A DNA stretch of 64,000 bases from Phoronis australis (taxonomy: Eukaryota; Phoronida; Phoronidae). The translations under genes and the position numbers were made by a program. The notes under the pieces are model-generated. The model had not been told where the DNA came from, ran no database searches, and saw only the letters and a list, made by a program, of their open reading frames with translations. Where the stretch lies: positions 434,628 to 498,627 of the forward strand of contig NMRA01000129.1 in the NCBI GenBank assembly GCA_002633005.1, given 5' to 3'. This document shows, piece after piece, positions 1 to 11,720 of the stretch; position 1 is the first letter of the stretch, and each line of letters begins with the position of its first letter.

Positions 1-257
1 TTATGTCTGGCTTCTACAAAATGGATAATATGAAATCAAAGCGCACACCATATAACTCAAAGACAAGCAAAAACAACATCAACAGCAAGCAATAACAACT
101 ATGGTGAATGAAGAACAAGCAAACATTTTATCTGTCAACGATAGAATTAGCAAGGGTGGAAACAATTCCATGTCCGTGCTTCTGAATTCCAGTTTCGATC
201 CCCTAAAACTCAGAGTAGGGCCAGCAAACACCCAACCCGCAATACAAATTGAATACT

Positions 258-345
258 CTTGCACCCACACTCTTGCTCCACGCGCACACACGCACACTCT
301 CACACGCTCACACATGCGTGCGCACGCACACGTACGCGAAACAGT
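258..345. repeat. CA/CG-rich imperfect microsatellite
   Basis: Imperfect alternation of CACA, CGCA and CTCA dinucleotides, with purine-pyrimidine alternation that could adopt Z-DNA. The ORFs crossing it on both strands are low-complexity and are not genes. Confidence 0.8.
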
Positions 346-412
346 CCATACCCGTTGACCAACCTCCGTATCCGGACCAAAGATTCGAGACTGAAGTTTG
401 TTTTTGCTGGGA

Positions 413-519
413 GTAATGGTCTGATATAACGTGACCGAATTTTGAGAACCAGTTTTCTCCACTGAATAACGGGCATCAAACTGGTTCTCAAAATACGGGC
501 ACGTTATATCAGACTATTG
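413..519. repeat. Foldback (hairpin) element
   Basis: Two arms of about 43 nt, 413-455 and 478-519, are near-perfect reverse complements. Both contain GTCTGATATAACGTG and ATTTTGAGAACCAGTTT, and the loop is about 22 nt. This could be a very short foldback MITE or a structured RNA hairpin. No target duplication is obvious. Confidence 0.75.
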
Positions 520-1452
520 CCGACTTATCTGATACATCTGCACTATATTATGAGACAAAATATCTTTAATCTTCATGATCGTTTTGTTTTTGAAACACCA
601 TTTCAACCATTCGTAACATTTTCTCGACAAAGAACTCACTTCAGGGCAGCAGTAACAATACATAGAGATTAGTTACTGCGCGCAGGAAACTAAACTATTT
701 ATTCGACATTCATTCGACATCGGATATCTTCACATTGTGACGCCAAATTGTGACTTAGACGTTTGGTAATTATTTAATATAAGCATGCCATTATACTACT
801 TAGCAACAAAATGTGACATTTAGAAAGAACTTGAGTCGCGCATTTAAGCGAAATAATCGTAATGTCAAAGTCGAGCTATCCATTAGGTTTCCTTGACAAC
901 TAAATTAGGTTTCCTTGACACCTCAGGGAAACGGTTATCTCTCCGACACGTTCCTAACTTACGCGGAATAATATCAAGGTTAAGAACACTTTCGAAAAAA
1001 TAGATAAACAATAGGCGACTCAATATTCTCCAGGCGGTGCTAATGAATAGCCTGTGTTTTTGACCTGTGAATAGATTGAGAGCAGAAAGCAATACAGTCG
1101 GCATGGGGACGTTCGTGTGACAAGGGATCCACGTGATCGCATGCGTTGCGTTCCGTAGACTCGCGAGAAAGGTTAGTGTGATCACGTGATTAGCTTGTAA
1201 TGCTTGGCAATATCTCACGAGGAATTGCGTGATCAAGCGTTTTCATGAGTTCTGTCATCCACGGGAAGCAGCTCTGAATGCAGCCATACGCGTCTGGTAG
1301 GATGCCACTTGCTTCATTTGCAACTAGCGGGCCCGGAAATTTCGAGTTCACCACTGCAGTATGAACCAGGATACGAAAAGGCTATTGAACTTGAGTGCAA
1401 CATTCTTGTTTATATATGTCTTCAGTTTAATTTTACATATAACTTAACTTCC

Positions 1453-1645
1453 AACAGCTTATTATTTAAAATGACATAGGCAAGATATTGAATTTTGGAC
1501 CTCAAAAGCGGAACCCCTATATAAATATAGGTGGCCTCGACTGAAGGTGGTTAAAGAGAGAGGCTCTCCATACTAAAGTTGAGGTCCCACTTTTGAGGCC
1601 CTAAATTCGATTTCTTGCCTATGTCATTTTAAATAATAAGCTGTT
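1453..1645. mobile_element. MITE with long terminal inverted repeats
   Basis: About 193 bp. The outer 33 nt of each arm, starting AACAGCTTATTATTTAAAAT, match perfectly as inverted repeats, and weaker pairing continues to roughly 60 nt per arm. There is no coding capacity. TTCC lies outside the left end and near the right end, a possible but unproven target duplication. Confidence 0.8.
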
Positions 1646-1728
1646 TTCCCTGCTGATGGGGTATATTGCTTTGTTCACTTAGGCTGGTCTGTCTGTTCGT
1701 CCGTCTGTAGAACTGTTGGTCACGCATA

Positions 1729-1881
1729 CAATGGCGGATTTAGAGGGGGCCAAGGGGGTCATGGCCCCCCTAAAATTCTACCAAATTTGTTGGCAGTAGG
1801 GGATTGCGAATGTCTGACTGGCAAAATCCTGGCTAATACTCTGCCCTGGCCCCCCAACTCAAAATCCTGGATCCGCCCCTG
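1729..1881. mobile_element. MITE, CAGTGGCGGAT family, with 5-bp target duplication (GCATA)
   Basis: 153 bp. It begins CAATGGCGGATT and ends GGATCCGCCCCTG, so the termini are inverted repeats. It is flanked on both sides by GCATA. A near-identical, also complete, copy lies at 61404-61559 with a different 5-bp duplication, and a truncated inverted copy lies at 55835-55949. It has no coding capacity and is presumably moved by an autonomous DNA transposon that is not in this window. Confidence 0.85.
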
Positions 1882-3423
1882 GCATATATGTAGCTCATCG
1901 GTAGCCATTGGGTTAAAGGTGCTATTCTGTCCCCAAACATGATAGGAACGTGTCTTGTGCTTTTGACGCTATCGTTTGTTCGGGGCATTAAGCTAGAGAT
2001 TACAACGCAAACTATTAACCACCTCCTGAAGTACCATAGCACTTGATACTCTCAAATTCAGTGGCATTTGCTCACAAGGAGTCAGTGGGACACTGAGTTG
2101 CAAAGCTGAAACAAACAACTGAAAAGTTGAATTGAGCGCGACAAATCGTTCTTAACTCATAGTCCGACCCCGCGCTGAGCTCAGAATTGTGTTAATGACC
2201 CTAGCTACCATTGAAAAACTAGATCATTCATACAATACGTTTACCTACTGGCGCGAAAGAGAAGAATGTATTTGGGAAGTGGGAATTGGTTGAATACGAA
2301 ATGCTGTCATCTTGATTTACAGACAAATACCACAGGGTGAAGGTGAGAACGTTTATTTTCTGGCTTGTGAGTGGTAGACCTACATTATGCTTCCAAGTGG
2401 TTCTCATAGAATTATTTTACGCTACATAGTCCCTGTATAGTATCCAAAACTGCTTGGCTGTTATTTCTAATTTTGTGTAAGATAGGTTATACTCGTGGAA
2501 GCTTTAACATCGACGGTTGATATTGTCCAGGCCATATTTAGCATCCATCAAGATAAATGTAATAGAATACCATTTGGCATGACAAAGAAAGCTATGAACA
2601 GAACTTAAGCTGACAATCGAATAGCCGGTAGCCACAGTTAACTTATCTCAACACTTCAATCCGTAGAACAAAATATTTTTTGGCTTTCAATAAAAAGTAA
2701 AATACAGTTACTATATATCATTTCAACTGTCTCGCCAATGATACTCCTCCCTATTTTGTGAGTCTCGTGTACTTTTTAAGCTCTATTAGCCTAGTCGGAA
2801 TTAAATATTCAACCCTGAGGGTTGAAAGGGAACTGCAGTACAAGTTGTGGTAGTTACCCGCATGTGAAGATAGCAATGTAACCTCATGCCGCATTTTCAC
2901 AGCCACAGCCGCCACCAGTTTCATATCGTCCCCTATGGGTCAAACGATCGGGTCGGTCTCACACCGTGCGATCTTACTTTCAAGGGAGAGGTTACTCAAA
3001 AAGATAATTTTTTTTAAGACCAGTTTACCCTCAGAAAGGTGCCATTCGTGACGAAATTCCATACGGCAGAGTCTCTTTCTGGTTTAATTCCTCACAAAAG
3101 GTTCAGTTTAGGAAATGAGACTTTAGTTGAAGGTTCTTTTTTCCAACTACTCAAAATTACAGGTGGGTTTTTAATATTATTAAGATTTCTAAAACTTTGG
3201 TCGGAAAAGTTGTCCTTAATTTTGGAAGCATTGAATTTCTTGTTGTTCTGTTTCAAGCTCTATACCTTAAAAATTCAACTATCAAACATCGACACGAAAG
3301 GGAGAACTTTACGTATTTTACCCTTTGGTGCTTCTAAAACCAAACTTAAGGTGAATTTGTCATAGAAGCACCCAATAAATGTGCCCCTTTTCCCAACTGG
3401 CTCTCTAAATGATTGAGTTATTT

Positions 3424-3471
3424 GACTACATTTTGATGGTTTTGCAGCTGGACCACCATCAAAATGTAGTC
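3424..3471. repeat. Perfect 17-bp inverted repeat
   Basis: GACTACATTTTGATGGT at 3424-3440 pairs perfectly with 3455-3471 around a 14-nt loop. Pairing does not continue outside the arms. Its nature is unknown: a hairpin RNA, a cruciform, or the remnant of a small foldback element. Confidence 0.7.
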
Positions 3472-6400
3472 GAGTACCCCCAGCGTCTAACACCCTTCGT
3501 AGGCCACGTAAGGGATAAATGTGGTAGGTCAACTAAGTGATAAAACGCGACGAATCATGGGCCTAGCTTTTAAAATAAGAAAAAAAATCTGACCGGAATT
3601 TTGTATACATGCGTTCGTAAATAAGGAGTGGCTGTGACTCGCGTTCAAAGAGATATCTCGTACAATCATAAGTTACATGCCTCGTTAACCATGGCAGTGG
3701 AGACGAGTTGTTTATTCGGTTCTAAAGATAGGCTTTACTCGTAGACCCAAGAGCTGGACTATGACGTTACGTCGATCTTCGACGATTTTGAAAATCTCGT
3801 AGCCGGTCGCGTTCTGTTTTTACTAGAAAGCAACATAGTTTCACGACAGATACACACCTTCATTTCCTAAAAGTTTGATGGAGACCCGCGACTTATCTTT
3901 TTACTTATTCTTGGAAGCCGAGCTGCCTAAAAATCATTCTACGATCGAGGGATTCTGGTAAACCCAATAAGCTGCTCGCACGCTTTGGTACGCGGCCGGC
4001 TAACTGGAGCAATACAATACACGTCGGCACACCTAATAGGCCTACTAGCCGAAAGCAGAGGATACCTCAGTGTCCTATATACGATAAACACTGCTGTATT
4101 TTTAAAAGAGCCACTCATTTACAACATTCACAAAATTGCGAATTTCATTTGCCATTTTTTTGTATACGTATGAACATATTAATAATGAACCATACGTGCT
4201 TATGTGTAAGGCTGCGCTAATAACAGAAATCAGGCGTGTGCGGAAAATCGATGAAAACAAAGCACATTAAATAAACATTCACGTGAAACTTGATTTTTTC
4301 GTTACGCCAACAGGAGGTGTTGACGAGTATTCAATTGTTAACACAACCTTTTGAAATATGTACTAAGAACCAAAAAGGACCAAGCAAGAGACAGTTAGCT
4401 AGCGAGTCACAACGAATATCCGCCTGTGCCGACAAATGGAGTACAAGCGAATGCGTTGGTGTACGAAACCTTATGCTTAATTGGAAACACACGTTATTTC
4501 GGATACAAGCACATTGGCCTAAGTGCACGCAAGTATGATACGTTTTGTTCACGTGGTACAAACGAGGAGTCCAGCAAGATTCGGCACGTAAATGTCTCCC
4601 AGAACACAGACTAGTTGGCTGAAAGGCAATGTCTTTTTTGGTTAAAACATTGTTCCATAAACAAAAAAGGCGACATGAGGGTCAAAGGCCTGTGTAGAAC
4701 TCACGCAGCAAGCACAACACTCCATCGCTTTTTAGGACACAGAAATTGCCTTCATTAAGTGATAGAGTCTTATGTGAACCTGACTTGTGTACTATAATTA
4801 ATCATCAAAACGAGTCAGTCGTGTCTGATATCTATCAGTAGCCAAAATGCAATAGAGGTAATTGCGCAGAATGACGCACTACTAGCAAAACCGCGTAAAG
4901 ACCAAAAAACCTTAGTTTGTCTATCTAGTAGGCCTACCCAACGATTCATTTTGAAACATGAGCTTATCGACTAATAAATGCCAGAATTTTTAAAAAAGAC
5001 CCGAAAGCAAGGTCTGAAATGTCGCTATTTGCCAAGTAATGGCCGCATAATTTTTGGTCATCCCAGGTGTTTTTTTCTCTCTGAAAAAGTAAGTAACTAA
5101 AAATACCGCTCCTCCGACTCGCTTTTCAAAAAACAGAGACCAGAATCAACCATTCTTTTTTGGCCTAATCCTCGGAAATGTGGAAATTTTTACTGCTTGA
5201 TTACAGCAAAGGATATGTATGCCTTCTCACAGGCCTACAGAATAGCATAAACAAATTTCTATCAGCCAGTAAATCCCGTGGCCGCGGTCACTGGTTTACT
5301 ATCAGAAATAGACTGAGGCTAGAGTAGTGATGCTGCACATCAAATGAGCTCATTTAGGTCCCTGCGTTTTTATAGGAAATAACATGTACGTTCTTTTGAA
5401 AAAAACCCATTTAAATGTCAACGATAACCTTGAAATGAAAACACGCCACTATATACCATTGTGTAACGGAGGAGCCATCCGCCACCTTTTGAAGAAAATC
5501 TGCTGCTCTTTAAGGGCGTAAATTCGAATATAGGCACAAGTTGAGCGCAACAACATATTGCTCATTTTTCCATAGATTATTATTTTACGTGGTATTTATT
5601 ATTTTATATTCTCATTTCTGTACTGTTCTGGACCTTTCTTTCACCTACATGCGGTCTCCTTTTCATCACTGTAAACGGAACTTGCGACACACTTACCATG
5701 TTCCGGGACATATTTCAAACATAAATGCATATTTTAATTTTCAAGATGGGAATCATCGCGGGAATTAAAAGTTGATTTCACGCCGAAACAGCCGAAGTTG
5801 TAAACAACTAGCCCAAGTAGTTGATCACAAAGAGTGAGTTTAGCTCCAGACAGGCGTTCCACAGTGGCTTTGGCAACACACGGCTTCCTACCCTATGTAA
5901 GAACCGGGAACTCACTGTAGTGGGAGACTTTAGTGCAATCACCATATGGATTTAGTTTAATTCCACAATAATCTTGATGGTAAACATCTATAATCCAGTA
6001 CTATCCAGCGTTTCCGGTATTAAAACTCATATGCCAGCTAGAATTGAAGTTCTTATGAATTAATTTTTGAAATTAATTGCACGCTTATCTCATCCTGTTG
6101 TATCATAAAATCTTACAGTATGAAACAATGGTATTAACAAAGTCCATTTACTGTTTGATGAATGCTTGTGCGAAATGTCTTCCGTGTTCAGAATGTAATA
6201 TTCACGGAAATTTTTAAGTGCAATTTTGGCTTTAAGTTCAATTCAATTTTTACTTTTATCGATTTTGTGGTGATACACGAATGCTAACAATATTGTCTTG
6301 TAGAGTTTGAAATGCGTTGTACGGTTGTTGTGAGGAGCTTTTTCATTAACGTCTTGGAAACTTCAGAAAAACGAAAATTCGGCTAGGTTTGGAAATATTG

Positions 6401-7451
6401 TTGAGAAGTTGAAGATTGAAACACAAGAGACCATCGATAGTTTAAAAACTGCAAGTGAACCCAAACTTATCATGTTAAATAACTCTCACCACACCCGAGG
6501 CGTGGCCAAGCCTTTTTCATAGCACCACGGCACCATGCACACCTGAATAAAAATTGTTGCATTTGAGCCCTGGCTGGTGAAGAACTGATAAATGACCATC
6601 AATTTTCATAATTCTGAAAGCTGGTAGTACAATAATGTACATTTTTGTGGTATGCTTTGGTTGGTGATACCCATTCTGTTATCTAGACAGGTGAAAACAA
6701 AAAGTTTTAAGGTTCACCTTTACTCCAAACAATTTTAAACCTATACTACACTCTAAGTATATATGTTTTTGGTTATATTTGAATTTCATGACAGGCTTTC
6801 TGAACTCGCTTCATATTCACTTTAATCCGTGACATCAAAACGTCTTGCATTCAGTAAATGCTCGATGTTTATCTACCTGAGACGTCAGTTTTACTTTTGT
6901 TGCTAGGAGACGATATATTACATGCTCAAGTGAACATTAAATCACTACAAAATCCTTAGGAAATTTAAATAAATGAAAGTGGACGTTGACTACTGCTATA
7001 TAAGTGAAAGTAAGCTTTCATTGACCATCAAATTTCGCAAGTGGTAATGACCACACACAGAACCGTTCAAAATTCTAATTATTTAAAAAGACGGAACATT
7101 TTGGAAATGTGACGGATTTTAACGGTCATTCCGTTGTGACCACCTTCGTGTTGACTGCTTCTAAAGCAGCGTGGGCTGAGACAGCTGAGTTTGCTTTATC
7201 AACGAAGGCGGTCATGTCTTATTCTTGTGTTATCTCACGATCAATTAGAAAGGTAAAGAAGCCTAATTGATTGGTAATAGGGAATTGCAATCAACTGAAT
7301 CAACCACAGGTCAACGTTACGTGACAGTTTCTATGCAAAAACGAATGCAGCGTCGGCGTTCGCAAGCACGGGTGTAAGACCACGTCTACTTACTTAACGT
7401 CGTAAAACCTTAGATAAAACACGCCATTATGGTTATTCACATTGTTTTGTG

Positions 7452-7490
7452 CAATGGGCCCAACCATGAGGCCTGCGCACGTCTGATGCA
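7452..7490 (+). mobile_element. SINE tail fragment
   Basis: The stretch around CAATGGGCC...GAGGCCTGCGCACGTCTG matches the 3' half of the tRNA-derived SINE copies at 39334-39569 (+) and 13660-13893 (-). The tRNA-like head is missing here, so this is a truncated copy of the same family. Confidence 0.55.
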
Positions 7491-7599
7491 CCGCAAATGA
7501 CATCTGACCACATGCACTTTTTTTATTCACATTGTTTTTGTTGCTGCGTTTTCACTTCTTTTTTAAATTCTCTAACCAACAATGATAATTCTCTTTCAG

Positions 7600-7782
7600 G
7601 AACGTTCGTTTCGGCCTGTTCAGTGTTTTGCTGTGGAATTGTGCGTCCACGGGACGCTAGTAAATATAGAGTGTTTTTCATTAACGTGGGAGTATCTCTC
7701 CTTCAACTGTTCACTGCCTTCATCTTCCTTCTCGGCTGGATCTGGAGCATCATGTGGGGTGCTGCTTTCTTAGAAATATCAA
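7600..7782 (+). CDS. SPEC3/stum exon: conserved core and membrane helix
   Basis: The acceptor is CTCTTTCAG before 7600 and the donor is A|GTAAGG after 7782. It opens in phase 1 (the preceding exon supplies G to make Gly) and closes in phase 1. It carries a CC-containing turn, a short Arg/Asp/Lys loop and the hydrophobic segment NVGVSLLQLFTAFIFLLG followed by WIWSIMWG. Confidence 0.88.
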
Positions 7783-9579
7783 GTAAGGTTTGACTTTTCA
7801 CTTTTATTAAATATGAAATCAGCCTACGAATCTGATACTGGTGTTACACATGTGGAGAATTTCTCGCTTACACTGGTGACCGCTCCGATTCCCTAAGCCC
7901 CAGAAAACTTTTACGATGCCCATTCAGCACGCCCTTTGTATTGCTAGCGTTACTGTCTCAACAATGGTTGTTGTTAGTACCCCCATTTTGGTTTTCTCTG
8001 ACATTTGCAGAGTTATAGCCTGCAACTCCGGAGAGTAGGTTTAACTTGGTACATTATAAATATTACAAAATGACTAAAAAGGTTAACTTGTGTTTATCTT
8101 CATAAAGGCCCGCTTCTCAAACGAACGATCAGTTTCATATTGGTTTTCTTTATTTAATTTTTAATGCTTCTGCCCACTTGTTTTTTTACTTACCGGGAAC
8201 GGGTTGATAACTTTTTATCTAAGTACCAAAACAGTGGTAGATTTTGGTCGCCAGCTAAACTTAATTAGTTCATTGTGAGCCCATCCCTAAACTTACCACA
8301 TTAAAGGTACACTAAATATTTCACATGTCACTAAAGTTTAATCTTTATTAGAACTCAAATCACAAAATATATACAAAAGTGCAAATATGGTGATAATCAA
8401 ACTGAAGATTTGGAATCTCTGGAAAATTTCGGTGGCACTGATTATATAATTATTCTAGCTCTTTGTCAGTTATAAAAAAATGAAAAGTGGGCACAACAAC
8501 TGTTTCCTGGTCAAAAATCAGGTTAAACGAAATTGAAATATTAAAAAATGAATCCATGTGATATTGTTAACTCTGATCAGCGTTTGTATATCCACAGAGT
8601 ATGTCAATACGAGCTGTAGTTTATCTTCAATCGTACCCAATGATTGTAGTTTTTAGATTGTTAGTTCATCGATTTTTAAAAATCGAAAACCGTAGTTGGT
8701 TGTTTTTTTTTCCAGCTGAATACCGTCGTGGTGTCCGTTTATAACGAAAATTAGTGGTAAATGCATTTTGAAAATTCGCCATTATGTACAGTCAGAGATG
8801 TTTAATACAGTTTATGGTCGGATACTAATTACATTTAATTTGATCTTGCTCGCATCGGGCAATGCGGTCATCACAGTTGTACCTGATCCTGGCCCCGCGC
8901 TCCCTTAGATTCTCTTACAAGCTGCTCAGAAGGACGAGCGGTGAAAATTTTCACATATATTTAGAAATGCGTGACTTCCTTATAAGCAAATTATTCACGG
9001 TATGACACCTAACGTTAATTTTGCATGGCCTTTTGTCAATTGCAACTAAACAAAATATCAAAGTGATGAACGTAAAAAAATGGTTACCAGAGTTTAATTT
9101 ACAGCTTGACAGGTCACCTGGTATTATATTCTCAAGCCTTTGATGAACAAATGCATGAGATTGTGACAACACGTCTACTGGTCCGTTTAATGTTTTTAAC
9201 GTGCTATTCATTTGTACTGTGGTGGGTGGAATGAAATGAAAACTATTTTTCAGATAACTTCTATAAACAAAATGCATCGGGTGAAGAAGCAAACAAGTCT
9301 ATGTCAAACAACAGGATAGTGGAACGACCTAATGACCTGAAACTGAAAACGAAAAATAACAATATACGCGCCTTGAAGAATGACTTGGGGACAGACTCAC
9401 CAACCATAGTTCTGCATGGCGTACCCATGGTCGTGACGCAAGAGACATCTAACGTTGATGGGGAGAAACAACACTTAGTGTCTGAAGGAGCAGTGACGGT
9501 TTCAGCGGATAATTGTTCGCACACGCGTTTCTTGAAGGACAACGAAAACAAAGAAATCGATGCTTTGTTTGTGGCATAG
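7600..9579 (+). CDS. SPEC3/stum-family membrane protein (3' part, two exons)
   Basis: Exons 7600-7782 and 9254-9579 join in matching phase (A|AT) and end at TAG. The first encodes the diagnostic second half of the SPEC3/stum domain: TFVSACSVFCCG, then a hydrophobic helix ending GWIWSIMWG. The second encodes a hydrophilic tail of about 108 residues with no recognised domain. Family knowledge: Drosophila stum acts in mechanosensory proprioceptors, and sea urchin Spec3 is associated with embryonic cilia. The first exon of the family (a proline-rich hydrophobic segment ending in PGLG) must contribute a phase-1 G and is not found upstream, so the gene is incomplete here. A poly(A) signal follows at 9835. 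Family assignment is firm; orthology to stum versus another SPEC3 member is not resolved. Confidence 0.85.
9254..9579 (+). CDS. SPEC3/stum terminal exon: hydrophilic C-terminal tail
   Basis: The acceptor is ATTTTTCAG before 9254. Joined to the previous exon, the frame continues EIS-NNFYKQNASGEEANK and runs to TAG at 9577-9579. The tail is Asn/Lys/Glu-rich, probably cytosolic, and is unlike any domain I recognise. Confidence 0.8.
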
Positions 9580-9834
9580 ATCATGCTGTATTTGGTCGAG
9601 TGTGGTATCGTGACCTTATGGCGTTCTGGCACTGTCTGAACACCGTAGAACAGTCGAACGAATTGTGAAATCAGAAGTGCAACTTCAGACATACTTTCCG
9701 TGCCATTTAATATGTTTAGTATTAACGCCATAACTGTAATAAAATATGAGCTGGGAATGGAGATTTTACAGAGTTGTTCGCAGGAAAGGAAATGCGGATT
9801 AGTTACGTCCAAATGAAAGGTCTCCTAAAATTGC

Positions 9835-9840
9835 AATAAA
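9835..9840 (+). terminator. Poly(A) signal of the SPEC3/stum gene
   Basis: AATAAA about 255 nt after the stop codon, at a normal distance for a 3' UTR end. Confidence 0.55.
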
Positions 9841-11408
9841 AACAAATTGGAGCTAACAATAATAACTACAAGGAGGAAAAACTTCCAAGAAACCCTAATA
9901 TACAAAAATGTTTATTAAGTACTAGAAGAAAGTTTTATTTCAATTCCTATATTTCATATAAAAGGACACACTGTGTTGGTTAACGTTTATAAGTCAAATG
10001 TATACAATATTGTAAATAAGAATGCAACTGGTGTATTGAATATGGTTTTGTCATTTTACTTCAATCCACAGCATGAAGGGAGAGAGCTGCAACACTAGGG
10101 TATAAAGTGGTCGTGTCTTCCACACGTGATTCATGACGTACTGACTTTGAAGAACTAAAAACAGCCAAACGGTCTTTTTTAGCCGGTAGTACGATAAGTG
10201 CATTTTTTATGTTACAGCAATGAAGCGGTGTATATGCATTATAATGGACTAAAGGAATTTGACTTGTAAGCAAAACAAATTCACGACTTGCAAATTTGTC
10301 GATCATCTAAAAAAACAATGAGCCAAAAAGACTGAAAATTCAAAGAGGCCTGTGGTATGGATTTTATGCAGCCGTTGCATTCAATATGAGTTTATGAGAT
10401 TATGAGTTGTAGTTCACAAATGTAATTGTCAAAATTTGTCATTTTTAAATTTTTGAAAAGCTGGAAATTTTACCAAACGTTAATTGTTACATCAATGACA
10501 AGCTATAAATTTGATTAAAGTGGCATTAAATACGTGCTTTGTGACAAGAAGCAAGTTTTTGATTTAAGCCACACAGGGTCAAGAAACTGATCTCAATTTG
10601 TTCCTTAGTCAAAATAAGTGTAATTTCTGAGCTTGCGAGGAAAAGAAATGACAGATCCTCACGTCTTCAGAAAAAGCTCCTTAAGTTTTCAAGTCAGCCA
10701 GCAACCAATTTTACGAGAGTAAGAGGCCTAATTTGATCTTTGTTCACTGACCAGCTTGAATTCATGCAATGGAACTTTTACAATGGATAAAAATCTTTCT
10801 AAGCAAGCTCAAAGATTTTCGTTGTAAGCCCAGATGCACAACACTTCCTTCAACAGTTGAATGAATTTGTATTTTATAAACTACAAGACAGTGCAATCCC
10901 GTGACAGCTTTATCTATTAGTTACGATTTCTACATTCTCTACAAAAAGTATTAACAAACACTATGGTGCACAGCAACACAAAATACCATTACCATGTACA
11001 TGATTGTGCTGCAAAGGTGCAACAAAATGGCACCTTGTGGAAAAAACAATTTTTGATTTAGGCCATTTACCATTTTAAAATCGGTCACATCTTGTTCTTT
11101 ATTCAGATTAGAACTGAATTCTAGGCTTGCAAAGAGCCCACTCTTTCTTATTGCTTTACATAAAGTTCAGTAATCTTCTTGTCACAGGGAGTTATTTTCA
11201 GCCGCCAAAGCAGTACGGACGTAAAGAAAATTCAATGTGTACAGTTTTATAGTCACTAACTGCCATTCAAAATAAGTATGAGAACAGGATGTTGTACTTT
11301 AAAAGAGCAAATATACATTTGCATGTGAAAAATCCTTTTTTGACCCCAGAACTGATTTATAGCAGGTTTAAGTATAATACGTACACTTAAGTGTTAAAAA
11401 GAAATTAT
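9841..11408. other. Intergenic stretch, nothing recognised
   Basis: AT-rich DNA between the SPEC3/stum 3' end (+) and the ERG28 3' end (-), which converge here. No ORF with splice support, SINE or long inverted repeat was found. Confidence 0.5.
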
Positions 11409-11414
11409 TTTATT
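11409..11414 (-). terminator. Candidate poly(A) signal of ERG28
   Basis: TTTATT on the plus strand reads AATAAA on the minus strand, about 240 nt beyond the ERG28 stop. Confidence 0.4.
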
Positions 11415-11652
11415 TGTGTAATTGACACAATCACATTTTACAGTTTTATCATTAAAACATAATCACTTTGACATTTAGATAATACATATCATAAACTACA
11501 AAATCTTGATATTTGAAGCATGGCATCAACTGCCAATGAAACAATGATTTTCCATTAACAATGGTCAAGACAATTATCACAATCAGTGGTTAAATTAAGA
11601 TCAAGACAGAGGAGAGAGAGAAAGAGTACAAGTGAACTAGGTGTATCTTGTG

Positions 11653-11720
11653 TCACGTGGTCTTCAGTCTTCCCTCAGGCAAGTACAGATACCCTACCAA
11701 CATCCCACTGAAGGAAATGG
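11653..11720 (-). CDS. ERG28: ERG28 exon 4 (C-terminus)
   Basis: The acceptor TATTTTGCAG precedes position 11720. It encodes (T)ISFSGMLVGYLYLPEGRLKTT and stops at TGA 11655-11653. It is only 22 codons long, so it is easy to miss. It matches the short last helix of the family; the Lys-rich C-terminal extension of the human protein is absent. Confidence 0.88.

Larger units (their letters stand above)
1..7599. other. Non-coding stretch upstream of the SPEC3/stum exons
   Basis: No exon with recognisable protein similarity was found on either strand. The ORFs here are short and lack splice-site support. The first exon of the SPEC3/stum gene, expected to encode a proline-rich first hydrophobic segment ending in a PGLG-like turn, was looked for and not found, so this may be intron or intergenic DNA. 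The supportable contents are a CA-rich microsatellite, two foldback elements, one short MITE with a target duplication, a perfect hairpin and a SINE fragment, all listed separately. Confidence 0.6.

Noticed and set aside
9261-9812. 183-codon open frame on the minus strand
   Set aside because: It lies antisense to the SPEC3/stum terminal exon, has no splice context or domain, and its openness follows from the codon use of the real exon.
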